Shown here: piece after piece, positions 44,323 through 55,266 of the stretch
Position numbering within the stretch: the stretch's first letter is position 1
Layout: every line of letters begins with the position of its first letter
Assembly: GCA_019639195.1 (NCBI GenBank)
Contig: JAHBSI010000001.1
Span: forward strand, 1 to 64,000
Reading direction: 5' to 3'
Length of the DNA: 64,000 nucleotides
Origin: Acidobacteriota bacterium
GTDB taxonomy: Bacteria; Acidobacteriota; Blastocatellia; Pyrinomonadales; Pyrinomonadaceae
Program-made: the position numbers and the translations under genes
Notes under the pieces: generated by a model
The model's input: only the letters and a program-made list of their open reading frames with translations
Told to the model about the DNA's origin: nothing
The model's database searches: none

Positions 44323-44934
44323 ATGATCAAGGATCTGGGCGGCAGAGTAGCCACGGTTTGGGAAACGCTGCGGCCTGTAACAAAAAAGATGTTGGTTGGA
44401 GAAATGCGATCCGAGCCCGCATCACCAAAATCCTCTCGCCCGCACTACGATGCACATGCCGATTGGGAGTTAAGCTCCCTGCTCTCCGCTCTTGATGAGC
44501 TGTCGGCATCGAACGACCTCAAGAACGACGCGTCGAAGATGAATGAGATGTCGCAGCTTGCGGCGGTTTGTGTCCGCATGCTCGAGACGCAGTCTGCCTC
44601 CGCAGAGATATTTATCCAGCTCGCGACGCGTGCGATCCGTAGCAATGATTTTGTCCGTCTCGACCGGCTCGCTGATCGACTCGCGGAGCGATATTCGGCT
44701 AGTGAGATCGCGGAGGTGATCCGCCAGACGGATTCGCCGCAGATCCGTGCGATCGCCAGCGAAACCCTGACGATGATGCCGATCCCGGCTCTCGAAGCCC
44801 TTCTCAACGATTCGCTTTACGAAGAGATCGCGGAGATAGCGATCTCGCGAAGAGCCTACGAATTCGAATCGGACGAAGCTCGTGCCGCGATCGAGCGTAT
44901 GACGTTCGATGACGCCGACGAACGCGGAAACTAA
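44323..44934 (+). CDS. Unknown, mostly helical protein
   Basis: 203 residues counted from ATG 44323 (TTG codons upstream are less likely). Predicted almost wholly helical, with repeats of about 35 residues in the second half ([41 protein letters not shown] and following) suggesting HEAT-like packing. No family is recognised. Third gene of the lipoprotein operon; the last 4 nt overlap the convergent glyA stop. Confidence 0.7.
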   Translation: MIKDLGGRVATVWETLRPVTKKMLVGEMRSEPASPKSSRPHYDAHADWELSSLLSALDELSASNDLKNDASKMNEMSQLAAVCVRMLETQSASAEIFIQLATRAIRSNDFVRLDRLADRLAERYSASEIAEVIRQTDSPQIRAIASETLTMMPIPALEALLNDSLYEEIAEIAISRRAYEFESDEARAAIERMTFDDADERGN

Positions 44935-46202
44935 CCCTTAACTCTACTCGGATACATCGGGAATTTTGCCGTCAATTCGGCAACCTGACCGCGAACGCGC
45001 GTCTTCACGTCTTCGGAATCGGGTTCGTGGATCAACGCCGCGATCATTCCGCCGATCTCTCGCATATCGTCTTCCTTCATTCCGCGAGTCGTAAGAGCGG
45101 GCGTTCCCAACCGAATCCCCGAGGCGACAAACGGTTTGTTCGTATCAAACGGGATCGTATTCTTGTTGACCGTGATGTGAACCTCGTCAAGCGCCTTTTC
45201 GGCGGCCTTGCCGGTGATGCCCTTGCCGTCCATAAATACATCGACGAGCAGTAAATGATTGTCCGTGCCGCCCGAGACAAGCCGCAGTCCCGCGTTCGTG
45301 AGCGTTTCGGCAAGCGCCTTTGCGTTTGCAAGTATCTGTTGTTGATAGGACTTGAAATCAGGCCTCAATGCCTCACCGAACGAAACGGCCTTGGCGGCGA
45401 TAACGTGCATCAACGGCCCGCCTTGCACTCCCGGAAATACGCGTCGATTCACGTCCGCCGCAAACTCTTCACGACACAAAATAAGGCCACCACGCGGGCC
45501 GCGTAAGGTCTTGTGGGTCGTCGTCGTTACAAACTCGCAGTGAGGCACCGGCGATGGATGAAGGCCCGTTGCGACAAGGCCCGCAATGTGTGCGATGTCG
45601 GCCATCACTTTCGCACCGACCGAACGCGCGATCTCGCCGATGCGTTCAAAATCGATCGTTCGCGGGTAAGCTGACGCTCCGCAGATAAGCAGCTTCGGCC
45701 GAGTTTCCTCAGCGATCTTCTGCAGCTCGTCATAGTCGATCGTCTCGGTCTCACGGTTGACGCCGTAATCAGAGACCTTGTAGTTCAGGCCCGAAAAATT
45801 CAATGGATGCCCGTGCGTCAGATGGCCGCCGTGCGAGAGATTCATCCCAAGGATCGGGTCGCCGTGTTCGAGCGCCGCCAAAAGCACGGACATATTCGCC
45901 TGAGCTCCCGAATGTGGCTGAACATTTGCGTGTTCGGCACCGAATATCTCCTTCGCACGGTCGATCGCCGTCTGCTCGACGACATCAACGAATTCGCAGC
46001 CGCCGTAGTATCGCTTGCCGGGATAGCCTTCCGCGTATTTATTTGTCAAAGGCGTGCCCATCGCCTGCAGGACCGCCTCGGAGACAAAATTCTCCGACGC
46101 GATCAGTTCAAGCCCGTTCTGCTGCCGCCGCACCTCATCATCGATCGCACCGCTGATCACAGGATCGGATTCGCTAAGATCTGAAGAAAAAAAGTTATTC
46201 AT
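44931..46202 (-). CDS. glyA: Serine hydroxymethyltransferase
   Basis: A PLP enzyme interconverting serine plus tetrahydrofolate with glycine plus 5,10-methylene-THF. 423 residues. The PLP-lysine is K231 in [13 protein letters not shown]. Other signatures are [37 protein letters not shown] near the N-terminus and [14 protein letters not shown]. Fifteen nt downstream of the small unknown gene at 46218 on the same strand, so probably cotranscribed with it. Confidence 0.98.
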   Translation of the reverse strand: MNNFFSSDLSESDPVISGAIDDEVRRQQNGLELIASENFVSEAVLQAMGTPLTNKYAEGYPGKRYYGGCEFVDVVEQTAIDRAKEIFGAEHANVQPHSGAQANMSVLLAALEHGDPILGMNLSHGGHLTHGHPLNFSGLNYKVSDYGVNRETETIDYDELQKIAEETRPKLLICGASAYPRTIDFERIGEIARSVGAKVMADIAHIAGLVATGLHPSPVPHCEFVTTTTHKTLRGPRGGLILCREEFAADVNRRVFPGVQGGPLMHVIAAKAVSFGEALRPDFKSYQQQILANAKALAETLTNAGLRLVSGGTDNHLLLVDVFMDGKGITGKAAEKALDEVHITVNKNTIPFDTNKPFVASGIRLGTPALTTRGMKEDDMREIGGMIAALIHEPDSEDVKTRVRGQVAELTAKFPMYPSRVKG

Positions 46203-46217
46203 TGTTTTGATTAAATC

Positions 46218-46556
46218 CTACTTCGGAAGTTCCAGCCCGTACATCTCCCGGATCACAAATCGTCTCTTCTCGTCGTCCGAAAGTCCGACGGGAGCTCGGC
46301 TTTCGGCAAAGGCTTTTGCGAGTTCGAACATCTCGCCGCACTTCCGGAATCGTTCTGCTTCGGGAAACGACATCCAGATCTTCTGCTGAATGGCCCTTAT
46401 CTCTCTGCTCGTATCTTCCACTCTTCGAACTTCCCCCCAAACCTCGCCGAGATCAAGGTTCCGGCGACGCTCGAATTTCTCGGCACGCTTATTTATTCCT
46501 TCAAGTTTAACACCACTACGCTGATCAAGGATATTGAACATCGAACGGTACCGCAT
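46218..46556 (-). CDS. Small protein of unknown function upstream of glyA
   Basis: 112 residues, highly charged and helical, no signal peptide. The C-terminal half (PEAERFRKCGEMFELAKAFAESRAP...DEKRRFVIREMYG) has the look of a conserved domain, but I cannot name it. A second ATG at 46541 would shorten it by five residues. Same strand as, and close to, glyA; ligA lies 78 nt upstream on the same strand. Confidence 0.65.
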   Translation of the reverse strand: MRYRSMFNILDQRSGVKLEGINKRAEKFERRRNLDLGEVWGEVRRVEDTSREIRAIQQKIWMSFPEAERFRKCGEMFELAKAFAESRAPVGLSDDEKRRFVIREMYGLELPK

Positions 46557-46634
46557 CGCATTCTTGATCGCGATCTAACCGACGTAATAATCCGGCGGTC
46601 TAGCCGCGGAACAGCGTCCCTAATCGTGGACGTC

Positions 46635-48686
<2,052 letters not shown>

Positions 48687-48778
48687 CTATTGTAAGGCCA
48701 ATTTCTTTACCGCAGACTTTCAACGCAGGGTATTTCGCCAACCGCTGTTCGATCTCTTTACGGAATTTCCATACCAGG

Positions 48779-49798
48779 CTAGTCGAGAAACTCTGCTAAA
48801 AGTCTGTGAAAATGATGTGTCCCTTGTTCGCGTGTAGGCGAATATCTGCCCTGCGAATAGAATCGCGAGTGGATCCCGCGTTGGACACTCTCCACGACAG
48901 CCTCGTCCTCCATTTCCACGCCGTGAAGGTCGCCGCCCGCTCCCAGTTCGAGCTTTGACGCATCCGCGACATAGGTTAGGAATTCGACGACGGTCTCGCA
49001 CGGCGAGACAGGGCGAACGACGTTCACCGAAACACCCCAATCGTAAAAGTTGAACATTAGATTGGGGAAAATGAACAGATAATTTGCCGCAACACGGCCT
49101 TGCTGATCAAAGCCCGTCTGAAGGCTCGAAAATCGAAAGGTGTCGGTCGTATAAGTTCCGTAATCTACGATCTCGTTTAGAGCCTTGTGAACGTACGGAA
49201 TATGAAAGCCCTCGAGATAATTCTCGCAATACAACGCCCAGTGAGCGTTTACGGTATATTCACGCTTCGCGGTCAATTTGAGCGGAAGATCGCTGTCCGG
49301 CAGCAGGCTAAGTTTTGCCTCACCCGCAAAAGCGGCAAGATCCGCCGCCGGGTCGAGTGACGTGAATAAAAAACCGTTCCAGTTCGCAACCGGAAGGCTC
49401 TTTAGATCGTCGGTTTCACTCGGAAAACATTCAACTCCCTCGAATTCAGGCATCGAAAGGAATTTGCCGTCAAGCGAGAATCGCCTTCCGTGGTATCCGC
49501 AGCGAATGAGATTTGCCTTGCACGGCTCTTCGACAAGAACCTTCCCACGATGCGTGCAGACATTCGAAATGCAGCGAAGGTCATCGCCTTCGCGAGTCAG
49601 GAGAACGGGCTCGTCTAGCACGCCCGGAAGCAAGGTCGCGGGAAAAAGGCCGTCAACCTCGTTCTCGTGACAAAGAAGATGCCACGAGCGCGCAAAAACT
49701 CGTTCTTTTGACAGCTCAAAGAATCGCGGCTCGAGATAGAACTCGGACGGGATCGTCTTCGCCTTTCTGATGTCAGGATCGATCTCGAAAGCGGCCAT
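48779..49798 (-). CDS. Rieske-type aromatic ring-hydroxylating oxygenase, alpha-subunit-like
   Basis: 339 residues from ATG 49798, which is 4 nt after the stop of the GNAT-like gene. Rieske [2Fe-2S] ligands C81-x-H83 (CTHRG) and C100-x2-H103 (CGYHG); the non-heme iron region is ENYLEGFHIPYVH with two His. The family comprises terminal oxygenases acting on aromatics, quaternary amines (choline, carnitine) or similar; substrate unknown. No reductase or ferredoxin gene is adjacent. Cotranscribed with the COG3375-like gene. Confidence 0.9.
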   Translation of the reverse strand: MAAFEIDPDIRKAKTIPSEFYLEPRFFELSKERVFARSWHLLCHENEVDGLFPATLLPGVLDEPVLLTREGDDLRCISNVCTHRGKVLVEEPCKANLIRCGYHGRRFSLDGKFLSMPEFEGVECFPSETDDLKSLPVANWNGFLFTSLDPAADLAAFAGEAKLSLLPDSDLPLKLTAKREYTVNAHWALYCENYLEGFHIPYVHKALNEIVDYGTYTTDTFRFSSLQTGFDQQGRVAANYLFIFPNLMFNFYDWGVSVNVVRPVSPCETVVEFLTYVADASKLELGAGGDLHGVEMEDEAVVESVQRGIHSRFYSQGRYSPTREQGTHHFHRLLAEFLD

Positions 49799-49802
49799 TC
49801 TG

Positions 49803-50558
49803 TTAGCTTTTGTAGAGTAAATATGCGGGCTGCTCGTCGTCCCGATAAAACCCGCGACAGACCATCCCAAAGTCGAACGCCGTCTCGAACTCCACACGGA
49901 TGCGCAGTTGCTCTGCCCTCGCTTTCTCAGGATCCTGTGCAACAAGTGCGAGCCAATCCGGCATTATTTGAACACTCGCGGTCGGCGCCCCAGGCTGGAT
50001 AAATTTTTCGCCCGCGGCAAGCGCCTCGACCTTGTCGCTTTTAAGGTCCCATTCCGCAAAGAGGCGGTCACTGGCAAGGCCGAACTTCTTATCGGCCTGT
50101 TCGGGTGCTGTCCCATAATCCGTGCCGTAAAAGTTCTCCTGAAAGTCGCTGACCGTCGCCCCGAGCTTCTCCAGATTAAAGTATGCGTTTCGGGCCTTGA
50201 CCGGCTCAAAGGTCCATTTGATATAGCGAATGTCCTCGGAAAGTGCGCGCGCTCGCTGTGCCCATTTTAGGGAAGCTCCGAGCCCTAAGCTCTGATACTT
50301 TGGCCGCACGCCAGTCATATGCGAGTAGAGGGCCCGTTCGCCATGCATCACGGCCGGAACGCTCAGGACAAAACCCGCAAGTTCATCGCCGTCAAACGCC
50401 CCAAGCGTAAACCCGCCCGCATTTTTCGTCACGATAAAATGCCGGACAGGCGACAACTCCACCTCCGGCAGGGCAAAAACCTCACGCTGCAGCACAACGC
50501 ACTCCGAGAGCTGTTCGATCGTAGTGCATTCGCGAATCTCAATGTCTTTGGGCGTCAT
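49803..50558 (-). CDS. GNAT-superfamily protein, COG3375-like
   Basis: 251 residues with a GNAT core: GFTLGAFDGDELAGFVLSVPAV, then HMTGVRPKYQSLGLGASLKWAQRARAL with the acetyl-CoA-binding loop, and IKWTFEPVKARNAYFNLEKLGATVSDFQENFYG, a pattern typical of predicted acetyltransferases in COG3375. Substrate unknown. Ends 4 nt before the Rieske oxygenase start, so the two act as an operon and perhaps on a common compound. Confidence 0.85.
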   Translation of the reverse strand: MTPKDIEIRECTTIEQLSECVVLQREVFALPEVELSPVRHFIVTKNAGGFTLGAFDGDELAGFVLSVPAVMHGERALYSHMTGVRPKYQSLGLGASLKWAQRARALSEDIRYIKWTFEPVKARNAYFNLEKLGATVSDFQENFYGTDYGTAPEQADKKFGLASDRLFAEWDLKSDKVEALAAGEKFIQPGAPTASVQIMPDWLALVAQDPEKARAEQLRIRVEFETAFDFGMVCRGFYRDDEQPAYLLYKS

Positions 50559-50654
50559 CTGTTCAAAGAAGACTGTCGCAGGTACGAATATTGCTTGTCA
50601 AACGAGGCGAATTGCGAGCATTTTGCGGCCTCGCCGGCCCGCTAAAGATTTTTC

Positions 50655-50683
50655 TTAACATTTTCGGGCATCGTTGTTAAAAT
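50655..50683 (+). promoter_or_regulatory. Promoter of the DUF4388/J-domain gene
   Basis: TTAACA (50655-50660), 17-nt spacer and TAAAAT (50678-50683). The transcript would begin about 45 nt before ATG 50735. Confidence 0.5.
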
Positions 50684-50734
50684 TGGTTTAGCACGCCTTT
50701 GTGCCCTGTTAGACTACCCTCGGCCGCAGCCTTG

Positions 50735-52258
50735 ATGACAGCACAGAACGATCTCGATATTAGCGGAACTTGCCTTGCCTTCCCCTTCGCCGAACTGGCG
50801 GCGGAAATGGCTCAGGGCGAGCTCTCGGGCAGCATTCGGCTCTCGAACAAGGACAAGAAAGTAATTGTCTATTTTCGGGACGGCCGGTTGGCGTTCGCCG
50901 TTTCGAATTCGCGAATGACGCGGCTCTTTGACTTCGTCCTGCAGCAAAAGAAGCTGACAAAAGAACAGCTTGTCCAGCTGCCAAGTTTCTCGAACGATCT
51001 TCAGCTTGCCGAACAGCTGCTCGCCGACGGGCTTCTGAGCGAGTCTGAAAAAGAAATGTTCTTTTCCGCGCAGGTAAGAGCGATCGTCCAGGACGCACTT
51101 TCATGGAGCGAGGGCGAATGGACGATCACCCCGCTTGCACGGGTCAGAGAGGGACTGCACGCCGAGATCGACGAACGCGCAATGCTAAAGGAATACGGCC
51201 GCAGCGTGTCGGCCGACGTGGCAGCAACTCGCTTCCGAACTTTCGACGAGACGTTCACTCTCACGGTCGCCTTGACAGCGATCCGCGATTGCAGTGCAAA
51301 TGAAGCACGCGTTCTTGTTCCGCTTGCATCAGCGCCGCAGACGGTGGCCGACATCGTCGCACATACCGGATTTGAAGGGAACGAGGCGTTCTCCGCACTT
51401 TACTCGCTGTGGCTCGGCGGCCTGGTTGTTCGGTCCGGCTGGCAATCAGCGATCCCGGCAGCAAAGATCCCTTTTCTCCGTGCGGCGAAACTCGAGCTGA
51501 AACGCGAGGCGATCATGCCCGGCATCGCTCCGGAAGAGAAGCCCGTTGAGGACGACAAAGAAACCGCCGCGGACGAGCCGATCACCCTCGAAGCATATTT
51601 GAAACGCACCGAGTCCGCAAAAAATTTCTACGAGGTTCTGGGTGTAGATCCGAAATGCGACGGCGATGCCCTGAAAGACTCTTACTTCGCTCTTGCCAAG
51701 CTGTTTCACCCGGACAAGTTCAGAAAGGAGGCGCCGGAACTCACTAAGCGCGTACACTCAGCGTTTGCACAGCTCGCATCAGCCCACGAGGCCCTTCGTA
51801 CGCCGGATTCGCGTGAGCTTTACGATTTTAAGATCCGAAAGGACCTCGAGGCCGCAAACGGAGCCTCCTCAACGCCCGGAACGCCTCAAGAGACCGATCA
51901 GAAACTGCGGCAGGCAATAGAGGAATTTGAAAAAGGCTCTCAGCTCCTGGCAAAGGGCGACGCCGCCGCGGCCCAGGTCCATCTTGCACGCGCAGCCCAT
52001 GCCGACCCGCAGAACGCCAGATATCGGGCATATTACGGCTCGGCTCTCTCGGCGGACGACAAGCATCGCCACAAGGCCGAAGGCGAATTACAGGCTGCGA
52101 TCAAGATCGACGGCTCATCTGCCGAATATCGGATGATGCTTTCGCATTTCTTTATAAAAGTTAAACTCTTGAAGCGTGCAGAAGGCGAATTGACACGCCT
52201 GCTCGCTCTTTATCCGAATCATCGCGAAGCACGCGAGATGCTCGATTCGCTCAAATAG
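50735..52258 (+). CDS. DUF4388 - J-domain - TPR fusion protein
   Basis: 507 residues from ATG 50735. The N-terminal DUF4388 (PatA-like) domain at about 8-100 (LSGSIRLSNKDKKVIVYFRDGRLAFAVSN) is followed by a winged-helix-like region, a J-domain at about 296-363 with HPD at 325-327 (NFYEVLGVDP...LFHPDKF), and tetratricopeptide-type repeats at about 395-505. The J-domain should stimulate a DnaK ATPase; DUF4388 occurs in signalling proteins of Deltaproteobacteria, Acidobacteria and Cyanobacteria. The combination suggests a signalling-linked co-chaperone. First gene of a run with the HD-GYP-like gene (68 nt on). Confidence 0.88.
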   Translation: MTAQNDLDISGTCLAFPFAELAAEMAQGELSGSIRLSNKDKKVIVYFRDGRLAFAVSNSRMTRLFDFVLQQKKLTKEQLVQLPSFSNDLQLAEQLLADGLLSESEKEMFFSAQVRAIVQDALSWSEGEWTITPLARVREGLHAEIDERAMLKEYGRSVSADVAATRFRTFDETFTLTVALTAIRDCSANEARVLVPLASAPQTVADIVAHTGFEGNEAFSALYSLWLGGLVVRSGWQSAIPAAKIPFLRAAKLELKREAIMPGIAPEEKPVEDDKETAADEPITLEAYLKRTESAKNFYEVLGVDPKCDGDALKDSYFALAKLFHPDKFRKEAPELTKRVHSAFAQLASAHEALRTPDSRELYDFKIRKDLEAANGASSTPGTPQETDQKLRQAIEEFEKGSQLLAKGDAAAAQVHLARAAHADPQNARYRAYYGSALSADDKHRHKAEGELQAAIKIDGSSAEYRMMLSHFFIKVKLLKRAEGELTRLLALYPNHREAREMLDSLK

Positions 52259-52326
52259 CCGGAACGCACAGAATTTCAGGGTTGTATTCCGTGCCGCAAA
52301 AAAGCGAAACTATAACGAACAGAACG

Positions 52327-52923
52327 ATGCATACTCTTGTCGCCCCGGAACAGCACATCGACACGAAGCTTCTTGAAAAAGCCGCGGAGATCGATGTATT
52401 CACAGGTTTTAGCAATGGCCACTCCGGCCGTGTCGCTTCACTTTCGGCCGCGATCGCTGCGGCCATTCATCTCGTTCCGGATGACATCGATCTGCTCAAA
52501 CAGGCTGCGCTTCTCCGCGATATCGGCGAACTTCGGATGAACCGTGATTACATCCGAGCAGCTCGTATCCTGACCGCAGAAGAACGCCTCGACCTCCGGC
52601 GGCATTCCGTCATCGGCGAACAGGAAGCGGCGAAGCTCGACGTGAGCCGGGCCGTACAGCTGGTTATTCGGTGGAACCACGAATGGTGGAACGGTTCGGG
52701 TTACCCGGACGGCCTCGCTCGGGAGGAAATTCCGCTAAAGAGCCGCATCCTTCGCGTGGCCGATGCCTACGGAGCGTTGCGATCGATACGTCCGTTCCGG
52801 GCCGCCTACCCCGAGGTAAGTGCGAAAAAATACCTGATCGAATGGGCGGGCATCGAATTCGACCCAATGGTCGTAAAGATATTCATGGCATTGCCTGCTT
52901 CGGCAGATCCCTTTAACGTATGA
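52327..52923 (+). CDS. Degenerate HD-GYP domain protein
   Basis: 198 residues from ATG 52327, single domain, no receiver domain. The HD-GYP layout is recognisable: H32 (GHSGRVA), the HD position RDIGE (R64-D65), HSVIGE, NHEWWNGSGYPDGL (H118) and ADAYGAL. Three usual catalytic or metal residues differ: His of HD is Arg64, the Lys of HDxGK is Glu, and the first His of HHE is Asn117. The Asp of DxxDAL is Gly. I infer loss of cyclic-di-GMP hydrolysis and a role as a binding or scaffold protein. The stop overlaps the next gene (ATGA). Confidence 0.83.
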   Translation: MHTLVAPEQHIDTKLLEKAAEIDVFTGFSNGHSGRVASLSAAIAAAIHLVPDDIDLLKQAALLRDIGELRMNRDYIRAARILTAEERLDLRRHSVIGEQEAAKLDVSRAVQLVIRWNHEWWNGSGYPDGLAREEIPLKSRILRVADAYGALRSIRPFRAAYPEVSAKKYLIEWAGIEFDPMVVKIFMALPASADPFNV

Positions 52924-53855
52924 CGGCGATCCCGACCCTTCAGAACTGTCTCGCGTTCGAGCAGAATGTGCTTCACCGATTGAAATTCGAATCGGCGGCC
53001 CTTCCGCTTTCTGCCGACACGGCCTTGTCACTTTACTTCAAGCGTCATCGGATCCGCATTGCATCAAACGATCCGCTTCTTTCGGAATGGGTCTCGGGAG
53101 TCGGCCGCGTTCAGAACGATGACGAACGTCTTTCGCCGGACGATGTGAATCTTGTGCTCGAGGATGCGTATGTCCCGGGCTATAAACTTCAGAATCCGGG
53201 GCTACTCAATTGGTTCTCCGAAGTGGACGCATGGTGGTTCGACAATGTCCGCCGCAACGTCGAGAAACTGAACTCAGCCTTTACTCGTTCTCTCGCCGGC
53301 ACTCTTGCGATCGCTACCGGCAGTTACGCGTTGTCATTTACCGATCAGACACGCGAATTTCGCCAGCCGCTCTCGCAGGCATTTCGCAGGCTCTGGTCGA
53401 TCGAACCCGACCCGATCAAAGGGCATGCTGCGTGCTCGAATAAACCCATCGACCAATTCCTAGCCGACCCGATGACCATGGAGCGAACAAGCGATCTGAT
53501 GTGGCTCCGACTGCCGACGCCGCATTCGAAAGGAATTCGCCACTCGCTCGGTCTAAAAGCGTGGCGTGAGGAATGGATCCGCAACGACACCTCATTTTGG
53601 CCGGACCTCGAGACCAGCATCGGCGACAATCTGGGTGCGGCAACAGAGACCCGTTCACAGTACCTTCGCCTGTTGGAGAGTACGCTCGACCGCTCGCGCT
53701 ATATGAAAAAATGGGCGATCGCGTTCATTGAAACAGGTTTTCTGACAACTCATGACATCGTCACAGCGATCGGCGAATTCCGAAATGTTGAAACGGTCTA
53801 TACAAAGGACCTTTCGGAACTCACAGGCGTGAAGGCAGTCATCATCGTTGCCTAA
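52920..53855 (+). CDS. Protein of unknown function coupled to the HD-GYP-like gene
   Basis: 311 residues, soluble, no signal peptide. Trp-rich middle (NWFSEVDAWWFDNVRRNVEKL and a following hydrophobic stretch TRSLAGTLAIATGSYALSF). I do not recognise a family; length and composition suggest an enzyme or partner protein. Translational coupling by ATGA to the degenerate HD-GYP gene suggests a shared function. Convergent overlap of 4 nt with the MFS gene. Confidence 0.75.
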   Translation: MTAIPTLQNCLAFEQNVLHRLKFESAALPLSADTALSLYFKRHRIRIASNDPLLSEWVSGVGRVQNDDERLSPDDVNLVLEDAYVPGYKLQNPGLLNWFSEVDAWWFDNVRRNVEKLNSAFTRSLAGTLAIATGSYALSFTDQTREFRQPLSQAFRRLWSIEPDPIKGHAACSNKPIDQFLADPMTMERTSDLMWLRLPTPHSKGIRHSLGLKAWREEWIRNDTSFWPDLETSIGDNLGAATETRSQYLRLLESTLDRSRYMKKWAIAFIETGFLTTHDIVTAIGEFRNVETVYTKDLSELTGVKAVIIVA

Positions 53856-55117
53856 GCTTGCTCCGGCGCCGCCGCACCCGGACTTTCGCGGATAAACCAG
53901 ACGACGCCCGCAAATGCGGACAAGATACCCGAAGCGATCGTAAGCGTCTGCGGCGTGATGTAGTACATCAACTCACTTGAACCGTAAGCTACTATCCCGA
54001 AAACGGTCATCTCTGCACCTCGATCGAGCGTAGATATGCGGCCGCGGATGTGGTCAGGCAGGCTGCGTTGGAACATCGTCTCCTGGACCGCGTATTCAAC
54101 CCCGACTACCGCTCGCGAAACAAACACAAGCAGCGTAAAGAGCCACAGCGTCGGCACAAAACCGCCGACCGCGAAGATAATGCCGTGAGCGATAAGGGTC
54201 CAGCCGATGAATGAGCGATACTTGCCCGTCCGATCGAGCCAGATCGAGGTTCGGTGTGCGATCATCATTCCGAGCGTGATCCCAAGTCCCGTGGCCGTCC
54301 ACAAAATGGCGACGGCAATATCCGAATTCCAGCCCTCTTTCTCCGCAAAATAGATACCGCCGAGTCTCTCAAAAACGATGTTGATCGAGCCTCCGCCGCT
54401 CGCCCAGATCATATTCATTATCAGGATCGTAAGGGCGAAATGATTGCGGACGGAATACACGAATCCTTCCTTCAGATCAGAGATGAAGCTGCGTTCGTGC
54501 GGAGCGTCGTCCCGTTTCTTCTCCTTGACGGCGTCTTCCGGGATCAGCCATACCGTGTAGGCGGAAATCAAAAATGACGCTGCGTTAATGATGAACGCGA
54601 CCTGATATCCGAACGCTGCCGATGCCCAGCCTCCAAGAGCCGAACCGACCGCCATAAGCAGGAATTTTGTTGAGAATAGCAACGCCGTTCCCGCGAGCAG
54701 GCCCTCACGCCCGGTCAAGTTCGGCGCAGCGGCATTTTTCGCTCCGTCAAAGAACGCGCCGAGTGTATGCAGCAAGATCGTTGCTATGTATGCGATCCAC
54801 AGATCGTTCGCGTCCTTGACGAAAAGGAAGGAGAGTGCGATCACAGTTCGGGCGACGTCTGTGACGATCATCACCTTGCGTCGCGAGAATCTATCGACAA
54901 AAGTGCCGGCGATCGGCGACATTATCGCGAACGGGATCAGCCTTGCGACAAAGAACAGGCCTGCGGCAAGCGGCGACGCATCCGAAACAAGGCGCACAAG
55001 GCCGAGAGCCGCGATAAAGTTGAACCAGTTGCCAAGTTCAGAAATGAACTGCCCGGCAAGCAGGTTGCGAAAATCACGATTCCCGCGAACAAGTTCCGAA
55101 TAGGTCAGCGACCTCAT
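53852..55117 (-). CDS. MFS transporter, EntS/MFS_3-like exporter
   Basis: 421 residues, 12 hydrophobic segments; opening FRNLLAGQFISELGNWFNFIAALGLV and the loop GTFVDRFSRRKVMIVTDVART are typical of the MFS_3 / enterobactin-exporter-like branch. Likely exports a small molecule; possibly a siderophore given the Fur-type site near the next gene upstream, but that is context only. TTGCAA-16-TATTCT ends 6 nt before the ATG. Convergent with the unknown gene at 52920. Confidence 0.9.
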   Translation of the reverse strand: MRSLTYSELVRGNRDFRNLLAGQFISELGNWFNFIAALGLVRLVSDASPLAAGLFFVARLIPFAIMSPIAGTFVDRFSRRKVMIVTDVARTVIALSFLFVKDANDLWIAYIATILLHTLGAFFDGAKNAAAPNLTGREGLLAGTALLFSTKFLLMAVGSALGGWASAAFGYQVAFIINAASFLISAYTVWLIPEDAVKEKKRDDAPHERSFISDLKEGFVYSVRNHFALTILIMNMIWASGGGSINIVFERLGGIYFAEKEGWNSDIAVAILWTATGLGITLGMMIAHRTSIWLDRTGKYRSFIGWTLIAHGIIFAVGGFVPTLWLFTLLVFVSRAVVGVEYAVQETMFQRSLPDHIRGRISTLDRGAEMTVFGIVAYGSSELMYYITPQTLTIASGILSAFAGVVWFIRESPGAAAPEQA

Positions 55118-55123
55118 TAGAAG

Positions 55124-55151
55124 AGAATACCGTTGCCGCCGCAGTTTGCAA
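55124..55151 (-). promoter_or_regulatory. Promoter of the MFS gene
   Basis: TTGCAA (55151-55146), 16-nt spacer and TATTCT (55129-55124) on the minus strand; the -10 ends 6 nt before the ATG at 55117, so the transcript would be essentially leaderless. Confidence 0.55.
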
Positions 55152-55175
55152 TGTCCTCAGCAAAAGAAAGGCGGG

Positions 55176-55206
55176 ACGGGCATGCCTTGTTCAAGACGAT
55201 GCCCGT
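55176..55206 (-). terminator. Possible terminator of the PepSY gene
   Basis: ACGGGCAT (55176-55183) and ATGCCCGT (55199-55206) form an 8-bp perfect stem. On the minus strand a C-rich then T-rich stretch (CTTTCTTTT) follows, so termination is plausible but the T-run is not adjacent. Confidence 0.35.
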
Positions 55207-55266
55207 TCTATGCGCGAATGCGTGTGTGCTTTGCGGAAAAAGGTGGGTGTTGTGTGCAAAAGAAGA

